Shown: in pieces, positions 6,991 to 16,400 of the stretch | How the letters are laid out: each line of letters opens with the position of its first letter | Numbering within the stretch: the first letter of the stretch is position 1 | Assembly: GCA_024403585.1 (NCBI GenBank) | Contig: JAKSRN010000001.1 | Location: forward strand, 1-30,408 | Reading direction: 5' to 3' | Source: Lachnospiraceae bacterium | GTDB lineage: Bacteria; Bacillota; Clostridia; Lachnospirales; Lachnospiraceae | DNA: 30,408 bases | Program-made: the position numbers and the translations under genes | The notes under the pieces: model-generated | The model's input: the letters and a program-made list of their open reading frames with translations, nothing else | Database searches by the model: none | Told to the model about the DNA's origin: nothing

Positions 6991-8124
6991 ATGATTGATT
7001 TTAACAGACCACCTTATGTAGGAAAAGAGATGACTTACATCCAGGAGGCAATTGCGAATAAAAAGCTTTGCGGTGACGGTGCATTTACTAAAAAATGTTC
7101 CGCATGGATGAAAGAAAAACTGGGGACAGAGTTTGCCCTCCTCACCACATCCTGTACACATGCGCTGGAGATGGCGGCTCATCTCTGTGATCTTGAGCCG
7201 GGTGATGAGGTAATTATGCCGTCCTATACATTTGTTTCTACTGCGGATGCATTTGTATTAAAAGGAGCGAAGATCGTTTTTGTTGATGTTCATCCTGAGT
7301 CCATGAACATTGACGAAACTAAGATCGAGGAAGCAATCACAGATAAGACAAAAGTAATCGTTCCTGTTCATTATGCCGGTGTTGCATGTGAGATGGATAC
7401 GATCATGGATATTGCAAAACGTCACAATCTTCTGGTTGTTGAGGATGCAGCGCAGGGTGTCAATGCCTTCTACAAGGGAAGAGCCCTGGGAACCATCGGT
7501 GATTTCGGCTGCTTCAGCTTCCATGAGACTAAAAACTACACCATGGGTGAGGGTGGAGCACTTCTCTTCCAGGATCCGAAGTACCTGGAGAAAGCGGAGA
7601 TCCTTCGTGAAAAAGGAACTGACAGAAGTAAGTTTTTCCGTGGACAGATCGATAAATATACATGGGTGGATTTCGGTTCTTCCTATCTGCCAAGTGATAT
7701 GAATGCAGCTTATCTCTACGCACAGCTGGAGGAAAGCAAGAAGATCGACGATCAGAGAATGGCCATCTGGAATCTCTACAATGACGGGCTGAAAGAACTG
7801 GCAGACAGAGGTCTGATCGAGCAGCCTTTCATTCCAAAAAGCTGTGTACACAATGCCCACATGTACTATATTAAGCTGAAAGATCTGGAGACAAGATCTG
7901 CACTGATCTCTTATCTGAGAGAAAGAGACATCTGTGCAGTATTCCATTACATTCCTCTGCACAGTGCAGCTGCAGGATTGAAGTTCGGACGTTTCCATGG
8001 GGAAGATAAATATACCACAGTTGAGAGTGAGCGTCTGATGCGTCTTCCAATGTATTATTCTCTCAGTCTTGAGGAGGCTGCACAGGTTGTGGACGCGATC
8101 AAGGCATTTCCTGCATTTCAGTAA
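6991..8124 (+). CDS. wecE: dTDP-4-amino-4,6-dideoxygalactose transaminase (WecE/RffA-like)
   Basis: A 377-residue DegT/DnrJ/EryC1-family PLP aminotransferase that follows Escherichia coli WecE closely along its whole length as I recall that sequence: the start (IDFNRPPYVGKEM), KLCGDG, EVIMPSYTFVSTADAF, VIVPVHYAGVACEMDTIM, VEDAAQG, CFSFHETKNYT with the PLP lysine at 181, FFRGQIDKYTW, and AVFHYIPLHS. WecE converts dTDP-4-keto-6-deoxyglucose plus glutamate into dTDP-4-amino-4,6-dideoxygalactose (dTDP-Fuc4N). The substrate is also the RmlB product of the rhamnose pathway, so both sugars can share a precursor. ATG preceded by AAGGAG. Upstream SMR pair and fusion ligase, downstream glycosyltransferases: this suggests Fuc4N is activated, possibly N-modified, and put into a surface polymer. 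Confidence 0.9.
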   Translation: MIDFNRPPYVGKEMTYIQEAIANKKLCGDGAFTKKCSAWMKEKLGTEFALLTTSCTHALEMAAHLCDLEPGDEVIMPSYTFVSTADAFVLKGAKIVFVDVHPESMNIDETKIEEAITDKTKVIVPVHYAGVACEMDTIMDIAKRHNLLVVEDAAQGVNAFYKGRALGTIGDFGCFSFHETKNYTMGEGGALLFQDPKYLEKAEILREKGTDRSKFFRGQIDKYTWVDFGSSYLPSDMNAAYLYAQLEESKKIDDQRMAIWNLYNDGLKELADRGLIEQPFIPKSCVHNAHMYYIKLKDLETRSALISYLRERDICAVFHYIPLHSAAAGLKFGRFHGEDKYTTVESERLMRLPMYYSLSLEEAAQVVDAIKAFPAFQ

Positions 8125-8243
8125 AGCGGAGGACTCTGGAATCATAAGGGGCTACCTGAAAGCATTCAGGGTGATCAGTAAGGATTTTCGGTAATTCTCC
8201 GGTCGTGCAGTTGACTAATAAAAGAAACAGATAAGGAATCGGT

Positions 8244-10061
8244 ATGGCACAGTCACAAGTTATTCGTATTATGAAAAAAATCAGACCTTATACCATAAAA
8301 AAGGGACTGCTTTATCTGAAACACTATGGTTTCAAGGATTTTATGAGCCGTCTTGCAGAGCGCATGGAACCGGAAGAGGTTCCGTATGGTCCATGGTATG
8401 AGGAGCATAAGGCTTCTGAAGCGATGTTGGAAAAACAACGGAAGGTTCATTGGGTAGATCCTGTGACTATCAGTATCGCTGTTCCGGCTTATCATACGCC
8501 GGAGGAGTTTCTGCGCCAGCTTCTGGATTCGCTTGTGGCACAGACGTATCCATACTGGGAGCTCTGCATAGCCAATGCCAGCCCTGAGGACGAAGTGATG
8601 CAGAAGGTACTGAAGGAATACCGGGATAAGGATAAAAGGATCAAGGTTCTTGATCTCGAAGAGAATGCCGGTATCTCCCAGAATACGAATGCTGCGCTTT
8701 TCATGGCAAGCGGTCAGTATGTGGGACTTCTGGATCACGATGATCTGCTGGCTCCTGACTGTCTGTATGAAGTAGCTGTCAGAATCTGTGATGAGAAGGC
8801 AGACATGATCTATACGGATGAGGATAAAGTAACTTCTGACTTAAGTGAACACTATCAGCCGCACCTGAAACCGGATTTCAGTCCTGATCTTCTCAGATCC
8901 AACAACTATATCTGCCATTTCCTTACTGTGAAAAAGGAGCTGGTGGAAGCAGTCGGAGGATTCCGTAAGGAGTTCGACGGTGCGCAGGATCATGATTTTA
9001 TCTTCCGGTGTTCTGAAAGAGCGGAGCATATTGCGCATGTTCCGAGAATTCTTTATCACTGGAGAACACATAAGGCATCCACAGCAGATAATCCGGCCAG
9101 CAAGCTTTATGCTTACGATGCCGGAAAGAGAGCGGTGGAAGGTAACCTGGAGCGTCTGGGTCTGAAAGGCGAGGTTTCGCATACAAAGGATTATGGTTTC
9201 TACAATGTGAAATACCAGGTACAGGGAGAGCCGCTGGTTTCTATCCTGATCCCGAATAAGGATCAGAGAGATACACTGGAGACCTGTATCAGATCGATTC
9301 GTGAGAAAACCACTTATAAAAATTATGAGATCCTGATCATTGAGAATAACAGTGTAGAAGAAAATACATTTGCTTATTATAAATGTCTGTCAGGGGATCC
9401 GAAGATCCGTCTTTTACGTTGGAAATCCGGATTTAATTATTCTGCGATCAATAATTATGCGGCTCGAAAAGCCAAAGGTGAGTACCTGCTGTTTTTGAAT
9501 AACGATATTGAAGTGCAGACACCTGACTGGATTGAAGAGATGCTGGCAAACTGTCAGCGGCCGGATGTGGCGATCTGCGGCAGCAAACTGTATTATCCGG
9601 ATCATTCGATCCAGCATGCCGGTGTGATCGTTGGTCTTGGCGGAATCGCAGGACATGCGTTCCTTAATATGCCGGGAAGCAGAACCGGTTATCTTCATAA
9701 AGCATCCATCCAGCTGAATACCAGTGCGGTTACGGCTGCATGTATGATGATGAAAAAAGAAGTATTTGATATGCTCGGTGGTTTTGAAGAAAAACTCACG
9801 GTGGCATTCAACGATGTGGATCTGTGCCTTAGAACTGTCAGGGCCGGATATTGGATCGTATATAACCCGCATGTGGAGATGATTCATTATGAGTCAAAAT
9901 CCCGTGGGGCAGAAGACAGTCCTGAGAAGGTTCGCCGCTTCCAGAGTGAGATTGAATTCATGCGAACCCGCTGGATCGATTTCCTGAAAAAGGGCGATCC
10001 CATGTATAATCCTAATCTTACGTTAAGTAAATGGAATTATTCTCTCAGGGCAAAACAGTAA
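8244..10061 (+). CDS. Tandem two-domain family 2 glycosyltransferase
   Basis: A 605-residue cytoplasmic protein with two GT-A domains. The first (about 75-315) begins TISIAVPAYHTP and has the LDHDDLL acidic motif, TDEDK and GAQDHDFIFR. The second (about 330-590) begins VSILIPNKDQ and has SGFNYSAINNYAA, LLFLNNDIEV and AFNDVDLCLRT. No transmembrane segment is evident. Such bifunctional GT2 proteins build rhamnan or O-antigen-type backbones by adding two successive sugars from nucleotide donors. The ATG follows AAGGA with good spacing. The preceding gap of ~119 bases contains only a weak hairpin (8155-8170, no T-run). Which sugars are added cannot be deduced; rhamnose and Fuc4N are the candidates from the neighbours. 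Confidence 0.9.
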   Translation: MAQSQVIRIMKKIRPYTIKKGLLYLKHYGFKDFMSRLAERMEPEEVPYGPWYEEHKASEAMLEKQRKVHWVDPVTISIAVPAYHTPEEFLRQLLDSLVAQTYPYWELCIANASPEDEVMQKVLKEYRDKDKRIKVLDLEENAGISQNTNAALFMASGQYVGLLDHDDLLAPDCLYEVAVRICDEKADMIYTDEDKVTSDLSEHYQPHLKPDFSPDLLRSNNYICHFLTVKKELVEAVGGFRKEFDGAQDHDFIFRCSERAEHIAHVPRILYHWRTHKASTADNPASKLYAYDAGKRAVEGNLERLGLKGEVSHTKDYGFYNVKYQVQGEPLVSILIPNKDQRDTLETCIRSIREKTTYKNYEILIIENNSVEENTFAYYKCLSGDPKIRLLRWKSGFNYSAINNYAARKAKGEYLLFLNNDIEVQTPDWIEEMLANCQRPDVAICGSKLYYPDHSIQHAGVIVGLGGIAGHAFLNMPGSRTGYLHKASIQLNTSAVTAACMMMKKEVFDMLGGFEEKLTVAFNDVDLCLRTVRAGYWIVYNPHVEMIHYESKSRGAEDSPEKVRRFQSEIEFMRTRWIDFLKKGDPMYNPNLTLSKWNYSLRAKQ

Positions 10062-10075
10062 AAAAGGAGTCTGAC

Positions 10076-11041
10076 GTGAAAGAAGTAACAGTTGTGATCC
10101 CCAATTACAATGGAATGAAGTATCTGAAGATCTGTATGGATGCATTAAGAAAGCAGACGCTTAAAAGTTTCACCGTCCTTCTGGTGGACAACGGATCAGA
10201 GGATGACAGTGTTGCTTATGTCAGAGAACAGTATCCGGAGGTGGAAGTGATCTGCCTTCCGGAAAATACAGGTTTCTGTGGTGCGGTGAATACCGGTATC
10301 CGGAGAACTGTGACTCCCTATGTGATCCTTCTTAACAACGATACGGAAGTGTTTCCGGAGTTTTGTGAGGAATTACTGAAGGGGATCAAACGCAGAAAGA
10401 AAGCATGCTCTGCAGCTGGAAAATTGATCCAGTATCATGACAAAACAAAGATTGATGATGCCGGGAATTATTATTGTGCTCTTGGCTGGGCGTATGCCAG
10501 AGGAAAGGATCAGTCTGTGGATCGCTATGAGAAAGCAGAGCAGGTTTTCTCGGCCTGTGCCGGAGCGGCAATCTACAGGATGGACGTTTTAAAGAAGATC
10601 GGTCTTCTGGACGAGGCGCATTTTGCCTATCTGGAGGATCTGGACCTGGGATACAGGGCAAGGATCTTCGGATATGAAAACTGGTATATCCCGACTGCGA
10701 AGGTCTATCATGTGGGTAGCGGAACCAGCGGTTCCAGATACAATACATTCAAGACCGGCTATTCCGCAAGGAACAATATCTATCTGATCCATAAAAACAT
10801 GCCTATGGTTCAGGTACTTCTGAATCTGCCTCTGCTCCTGGCAGGATTTGGAGTGAAAGCTGTCTTTTTTCAGAAGAAAGGACTTGGAGCTGAATACAGG
10901 AAAGGGATCCGACAGGGTCTGCTTCTTGGATATAAAAAAGAAAACCGTAAGAAGAAGATTCGTTTTCAGTGGAGAAACCTTGGGAATTATGCAAGGATCC
11001 AGCTGGAACTTTGGATAAATATAGTGAGAAGACTTCGCTAG
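10076..11041 (+). CDS. Family 2 glycosyltransferase (rhamnosyltransferase-like)
   Basis: A 321-residue GT2 with the start VTVVIPNYNGMKYL, the donor-site aspartate region VDNGSEDDS, the DXD-like LLNNDTEV and the acceptor region AYLEDLDLGYRARIFG. The frame is open from ATG 10031, but that lies inside the upstream gene. GTG 10076 is preferred because AAAAGGAG sits just before it and it directly follows the TAA at 10059-10061. The C-terminal ~60 residues contain a hydrophobic stretch (VLLNLPLLLAGFGVKAVFF) and a basic tail, suggesting membrane association. It is the last gene before a probable new promoter. It probably extends the same polysaccharide as the tandem GT2. Confidence 0.88.
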   Translation: MKEVTVVIPNYNGMKYLKICMDALRKQTLKSFTVLLVDNGSEDDSVAYVREQYPEVEVICLPENTGFCGAVNTGIRRTVTPYVILLNNDTEVFPEFCEELLKGIKRRKKACSAAGKLIQYHDKTKIDDAGNYYCALGWAYARGKDQSVDRYEKAEQVFSACAGAAIYRMDVLKKIGLLDEAHFAYLEDLDLGYRARIFGYENWYIPTAKVYHVGSGTSGSRYNTFKTGYSARNNIYLIHKNMPMVQVLLNLPLLLAGFGVKAVFFQKKGLGAEYRKGIRQGLLLGYKKENRKKKIRFQWRNLGNYARIQLELWINIVRRLR

Positions 11042-11042
11042 G

Positions 11043-11071
11043 TTGTTTTTTCACAATCTGTATAGTATAGT
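11043..11071 (+). promoter_or_regulatory. Putative promoter for the LCP operon
   Basis: TTGTTT (11043-11048), a 17-bp spacer and TATAGT (11066-11071) follow directly on the stop codon of the previous glycosyltransferase, about 65 bp before the LCP start. The AT-rich gap of 94 bases supports a fresh transcript start. No terminator was seen for the upstream gene. Confidence 0.45.
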
Positions 11072-11092
11072 AAATTACTGTAAAAGTGAGAG

Positions 11093-11112
11093 GTTGCGCA
11101 TAGTTGCACAAC
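11093..11112 (+). other. Small hairpin in the LCP leader
   Basis: GTTGCGCA (11093-11100) and TGCACAAC (11105-11112) pair with one C-A mismatch around a TAGT loop, 10 bases before the GAGGAG ribosome site. It could be an operator or leader stem. It lacks a T-run, so it is not a terminator. Confidence 0.3.
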
Positions 11113-11135
11113 AAAATCATGAGGAGTAAAAAATA

Positions 11136-12455
11136 ATGGCTAAAAAAAGTAAAAAATCCGGCTACAACAAAAGAAAGGGTCTGTTTGCATTCGAGTGCAT
11201 CATCCTGTCTCTTCTTGTTGTGGTTCTGGTCGGTAGTATATGGGTAATGGCAAAGTTTTCAATGATCAACTTTGAAAAACTGGATACTGACAAACTGGTC
11301 ACAGCCGAAGAAGCGAATACTGACCAGGAACAGAATACAGAAACGCAGCCAGGGCAGGAAACTCAGACAGAGAATGATTTTGGACTGAGTGGCGTCGAGA
11401 TGTTTGCGCTGGTTGGTATTGATGAGCGTGATGGAATGGACAGTATGAACAGTGATACCATGATCATTGCATGTCTCAATCATAATGAAAAGACCATCCG
11501 TCTTGCTTCTGTCTATCGTGATACCTATCTGAATGTAGGTGAGTATGAAGGGGAGACTTTGTATTCCAAGGCAAACTGTGCTTACGGAATTGGCGGTGCT
11601 GCCCAGTTCCTTACCATGCTTAACCTGAATCTGGATCTGAATATTACAGAGTTTGCTTCTGTTCGTTTCCTGGCCCTGGCAAAAACAATTGAGCTGATGG
11701 GCGGTCTGGATATCGATATGACCAGAGAGGAAGTAATCCATCTGAATAACTATAATATTGAAACATCGGAAGCATGTAACATGCCTTACGTGGAACTGGA
11801 GATGCCGGGACCGCTGGAGTTTGACGGTGCCAAGACACTGACTTTCCATGTAAACGGAACTCAGGCTGTTTCCTATGCACGTATTCGTTATACGCAGGGT
11901 AACGATTTCCGTCGTGCCGCAAGACAGAGACTTGTACTTCAGAAAACACTGGAGAAAGCAAAAACCTGTGGAATCGGTACTCTGAACAATATCCTCAATG
12001 AGGTTCTTCCGGATGTTACCACCAATATGAATAACTCCAAGATCATGACCTATGCGGCAGCTGTTCTTTCCTATGATATTGTGGATCAGGCAGGATTCCC
12101 GTTTGATCATATTGAGGACGAGGGAGATCTGACAGGAAGTGATAACGTTATCACAGTCACACTGGAGAATAATGTAATCAAGCTGCATGATTTCCTGCTT
12201 CCGGGTGTACCATATGAGCCGTCAGCAACTGTAAAAGAATACAGTAACTATATTATCAATAAAACCGGTCTTGGTATGGAGTCTCTGCCATTGCAGTCTG
12301 AAGACGGAACGATTCCAATCTGGACTGCAGAAAGTCAGGCACAGGCTGACGCAGCGGCTGCAGAAGCGGCTGCGGCACAAGGCAGTGAAGAGTATTCCGG
12401 GTATGACAGTAATGATACAGAAGGATATGATTCCTATGATGAGAGCGGTTATTGA
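11136..12455 (+). CDS. LytR-CpsA-Psr (LCP) family wall glycopolymer ligase
   Basis: A 439-residue membrane-anchored enzyme. A basic N-terminus and one helix (about 18-40) precede an acidic, Gln-rich linker and an LCP domain (about 85-320). Family motifs seen are DSMNSDTMIIACLN, SVYRDTYLNVG with Arg128, and RYTQGNDFRRAARQRLVL. LCP enzymes transfer undecaprenyl-linked wall polysaccharide or teichoic acid onto peptidoglycan outside the cell. The C-terminal ~60 residues are low-complexity, first Ala-rich and then Ser/Tyr/Asp/Gly-rich, and are not part of the domain. GAGGAG precedes the ATG. The next gene follows with a 20-base gap to its preferred start. Its position supports covalent wall attachment of the polymer made by the surrounding genes. 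Confidence 0.93.
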   Translation: MAKKSKKSGYNKRKGLFAFECIILSLLVVVLVGSIWVMAKFSMINFEKLDTDKLVTAEEANTDQEQNTETQPGQETQTENDFGLSGVEMFALVGIDERDGMDSMNSDTMIIACLNHNEKTIRLASVYRDTYLNVGEYEGETLYSKANCAYGIGGAAQFLTMLNLNLDLNITEFASVRFLALAKTIELMGGLDIDMTREEVIHLNNYNIETSEACNMPYVELEMPGPLEFDGAKTLTFHVNGTQAVSYARIRYTQGNDFRRAARQRLVLQKTLEKAKTCGIGTLNNILNEVLPDVTTNMNNSKIMTYAAAVLSYDIVDQAGFPFDHIEDEGDLTGSDNVITVTLENNVIKLHDFLLPGVPYEPSATVKEYSNYIINKTGLGMESLPLQSEDGTIPIWTAESQAQADAAAAEAAAAQGSEEYSGYDSNDTEGYDSYDESGY

Positions 12456-12475
12456 TCAAAGGATTTGAGGTTACT

Positions 12476-13399
12476 ATGGAACATATAAAAACAGTGGATA
12501 TCTGTATCCCTGTCTATAAACCGGATCCTGAATTCGCTGCGATGCTGAAACGTCTGGCGAAACAGGACTATCCGATTCACAAGCTGTGGATCGTGAATAC
12601 AGAAGAAAAATACTGGGATACTTCTTTTGAAAAGGAGTATCCCCATTGTCATATCATGCACATTTCCCGGGAAGACTTCAATCACGGGGGTACAAGGCGC
12701 TTAATGGCTGAAAGCTCCGATGCAGAACTGATCTTGTTTATGACACAGGATGCGATGCCTGCTGACCAGCACCTTGTGGGGAACCTGGTGGAAGCATTTG
12801 ATGAGCAGGGAGTCAAAGCTGCTTATGCCAGACAGCTGCCACGTAAGGAGTGCAGAATGATGGAAGCCTATACCAGAAGCTTTAATTACCCGGCGGTCAG
12901 CTGTACGAAAAGCCAGGCAGATCTGCCAACCAGGGGGATTAAAACATTTTTCTGTTCCAATGTCTGTGCAATGTATGAGAAAAAAACGTATATGGAACTG
13001 GGGGGATTTCCTGAGCGGACGCTCTTTAATGAGGATATGATCTATGCAGGACATCTGATTCAGGCCGGATATAAGATCCGTTATCAGGCAGAGGCAAAGG
13101 TGATCCATTCCCATAACTATTCAAACAGACAGCAGTTTCATCGGAATTTTGATCTGGCTGTTTCTCAGGCAGAATTTCCGGAAATCTTCCAGACATATCC
13201 TTCAGAGGGGGAAGGATTAAAACTGGTAAAATCTACTGCAGCCTACGTTTGCAAAAAGGGAAAACCGTGGCTGGTGGTTTCACTGTTTACGGGAAGTTTC
13301 AGTAAATATGCAGGATATTTTCTGGGGAAACGATTCAAAAAACTGCCGGGATGGCTGGTAAAGAGATGTACCACGAACCCAGGCTACTTTACCAGGTGA
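12476..13399 (+). CDS. Family 2 glycosyltransferase, rhamnosyltransferase-type
   Basis: A 307-residue GT2. It opens with VDICIPVYKPDPEF and contains ISREDFNHGGTRR, a segment typical of rhamnosyltransferases, then LFMTQDAMP as the DXD-like motif and LFNEDMIYAGHLIQAGY in the acceptor region. The frame is open from TTG 12452, which overlaps the LCP stop, but ATG 12476 has GAGG five bases upstream and gives a normal N-terminus. No transmembrane helix is seen. It sits in the attachment operon rather than with the other two GT2 genes, so it may add a branch or a chain-initiating residue. That role is inference. Confidence 0.87.
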   Translation: MEHIKTVDICIPVYKPDPEFAAMLKRLAKQDYPIHKLWIVNTEEKYWDTSFEKEYPHCHIMHISREDFNHGGTRRLMAESSDAELILFMTQDAMPADQHLVGNLVEAFDEQGVKAAYARQLPRKECRMMEAYTRSFNYPAVSCTKSQADLPTRGIKTFFCSNVCAMYEKKTYMELGGFPERTLFNEDMIYAGHLIQAGYKIRYQAEAKVIHSHNYSNRQQFHRNFDLAVSQAEFPEIFQTYPSEGEGLKLVKSTAAYVCKKGKPWLVVSLFTGSFSKYAGYFLGKRFKKLPGWLVKRCTTNPGYFTR

Positions 13400-13464
13400 A
13401 TTCCTGCTGATTCCGATACAGAGTTTATAGGGGTTATATGATTTAAAAAAGGGGTGTAGTGCAT

Positions 13465-16400
13465 ATGGAGAAAAGAACTGTTCGTAGAATATGTCGGTTG
13501 AGCAGCTGGATCGCCTGCCTGTTGCTGCTGTTGTTATGTACCGTTCCGGTTTGGGCGGAAGGAACACTGTCAGCGAAACTGAATACAAGCGAGACTACCT
13601 GTTCGATCACCTGGTCCGGTTATCAGATGCCGTCTGATGGTGACAGTCTTCAGGTGGCTGTCTGGAGCTCCAACAAGGGGCAGGATGATCTTAAGTGGAG
13701 AAGCCTGCGATCTGTGAACGGAGCATACAGTGTTGATTTTTCTATTGCTGATCATAAGGATAGCGGTGAATATAATGTGCATCTGTATCTCCATACAAAA
13801 GCAAATAAGATGGTTTTCCTTGGTAAAACCTCTTTCACTGTGACACCTGCGTCTGCGACTGAAGTCAGTGTGACTGATCTGAACCAGACAGCCGGTACCT
13901 GCAATGTTGTGATCAAGGGACTCAAAAGCCCTTCCGGTATCACGAAAGTACAGGTTCCGACCTGGTGCGCAGCGGATCAGAGCGATCTTGTATGGTACGA
14001 GGCTGCGAAACAGAGCGATGGAAGCTGGATCGCTAAGATTGATTTTTCCAGACATAAATCACATCTGGGAACTTATCAGATCCATGTATACGCAAACAGT
14101 GCCAACGGTTTATTCAATATTGTAGGAAAAACAACAACACAATACGGTGTTTTTGACCCTGCAGTAACAGTAAGCCGTAACCAGGCAGATTACACAGTAA
14201 AAGCGACTGCAATTAAGGCGGATGAAGAAATTAAAGCCGTGAGAGTTGCAATCTGGAGTAAGGAGAATGGACAGGACGATCTCCGTTGGACCGACCTTTC
14301 CTATACTGCTTCATCAGATTCTGCAACAGCAGCTATCTCTCTTGAAGATTATCGTGATTTCGGCACATACCATGCTCATGTATATGCGGTGGGCAAGTCA
14401 GGAAAGCTGTATTTCCAGGCAAAAACAGAGTTTGAACTTCCTGTACCGAAAGCCTCTGTATCTGTTGAGCAGCAGAGCGGTAAATTCAATGTCAGATTAT
14501 CTGATGTTTCCTGCGGAGTAAGTATTAAACAGATCATGGTTGCCGTATGGTGTGCAGGTGATCAGTCAGATATTGTCTGGTATAAGGCAGAGAAGCAGGG
14601 TGACGGAAGCTACACCGTCTCCTCTGATATTTCAAAACATAAAAACCACACCGGAAATTACTATGTCCATGCATATATGGATGACAACAGGGGCAGTAAG
14701 AGCCAGTGTATTGCAAAATCTTCTTTCCAGACGGCGGAACAGAAGGAACGATCCGCTGGTGAACTGAAGATGACACCGAATACAGACCGGTCTGTATATT
14801 CCGCATCTGTTTCGGATGTATATATTCCGGAATCCTATGCATCTGTTCAGATGGCTGTCTGGACAGAAAACAATGGTCAGGATGATCTGACCTGGTATAA
14901 GGCATCTGAAAATGGCAGTACCTGTTCAGCAGATATTCCGGTTTCTGATCATAAGAATGAAGAAGGTTTATATCATCTTCACCTGTATGCAAAACAGGCA
15001 GACGGAAAATGGCTGTTTATCAGAAAATATACCTTTGAGGTTACAGCAGCCCCAACATTAAAGATTGTGAAAAAAAGCGCATCCACTGCGGAACTCAGTA
15101 TCAAACTGGCTCCGGATATGATTGCGTCCAGAGTTGAATTCCCAACCTGGACCACTTCCAACCAGAGTGATCTTGTATGGTATCAGGGCGTGAAACAGAG
15201 TGATGGCAGTTATACAGTAATGATTGATACTGCCAAACACGAGAATCACAGTGGAACCTATATTATTCATGCGTATTATATAGATAACGGAGGAACCCAT
15301 CATCTCCTGTCAAAAGGTACAGTGGACCTGGTTGGTGCTGCAAGTACAACAAATAAACTGACCATTACGAAAAACAGTGATTCCACTGCTACGGTCAGCA
15401 TTAAACCGGCGGCAACAAACATGGCAAAAGTCCTGTTCCCAACCTGGTGTGCATCTGACCAGAGTGATATTGTCTGGTATCAGGGTACAAAACAGAGTGA
15501 TGGCAGTTATAAAGCTACTATTGATGCGGTCAAACACCAGTACCATAGCGGTACCTATATCGTTCATGCCTATATGGAGGATGCAGCAGGCAAGAAAACA
15601 TTCCTGGATAAAGGAACTGTAGATCTGAAAGCAGATGCTCCTGCGGTTATGGGCACCGCATCCATCAGATCCTGTCTGATCACAGGCGGAAATCAGGTGA
15701 CTGTGGAAGCTGCTGTAACCGGAAGCGGAAGCTTCGGCTTGTTCCGTTTACCGGCTGGACAGACAGATCTCGCAGCAGGTGCGACTCCTCTTGCTACAAC
15801 AACAGGAAGCGGTATAATCCGTATGTCCTGTCCGCTGAATGTCAATACATCCTCCAGTCTGATCAATGAAAAACTTGTGATTGGACAGAAACAGGGATCT
15901 TCCTATGTAAAGATCAGTTCCGGTTCTTACATTACAAATCCGGAAGCAGTTGCATCTATAACAAGAGCATTCCCGACAGCAGCCTCCAAAAAGGGTCTGC
16001 AGGTCAATACAGGAATGGCATCAGATGCACGTGCACTGGGAGTCAATCATGCAGTGATCAATGTTGTACTCAGCAATATTCCTTCTAAATCCGGAGGAAT
16101 ACCTTATAACTATAACGGAAAAACTTACTACATGGATATGGGATATGTCTATGCGCTGGATGCAGCCTTTGCTGAGCAGGCAGCCAACGGTTCCATTGTT
16201 TCAGCAATCCTGCTGCTGCCTTGGGACAATAACTGGATCAATCTGATCATCCCATCCGGAAGAACGGCGGGTCATGCTTTCTATGGAGTGAATGCAGAAA
16301 CCCAGTCCGGAAGAGATCAGCTGGGGGCTATTTTCAGTTTTCTTGCAAATCGCTATTCCGATTCCGGACATAATGTAGTAAACTGGATTCTTGGTAATGA

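Noticed and set aside
8155..8170. Hairpin CCTGAA-AGCA-TTCAGG after the WecE-like gene
   Set aside because: The stem is only six base pairs and no T-run follows, so it does not support a terminator. The genes on both sides are probably co-transcribed.
8230..8243. 14-base match to the tandem repeat near 951-964 (GATAAGGAATCGGT)
   Set aside because: One exact 14-mer match is expected by chance in a 30-kb window, and here it just serves as the ribosome site of the tandem GT2.
10031..10075. Upstream ATG start for the second GT2
   Set aside because: It lies inside the preceding gene without a ribosome site, whereas GTG 10076 has AAAAGGAG and directly follows the stop codon.
11259..12188. 309-residue open frame on the minus strand
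   Set aside because: It lies wholly antisense to the LCP gene, whose motifs are intact. It has no family signature and no ribosome site, so it is a shadow frame.
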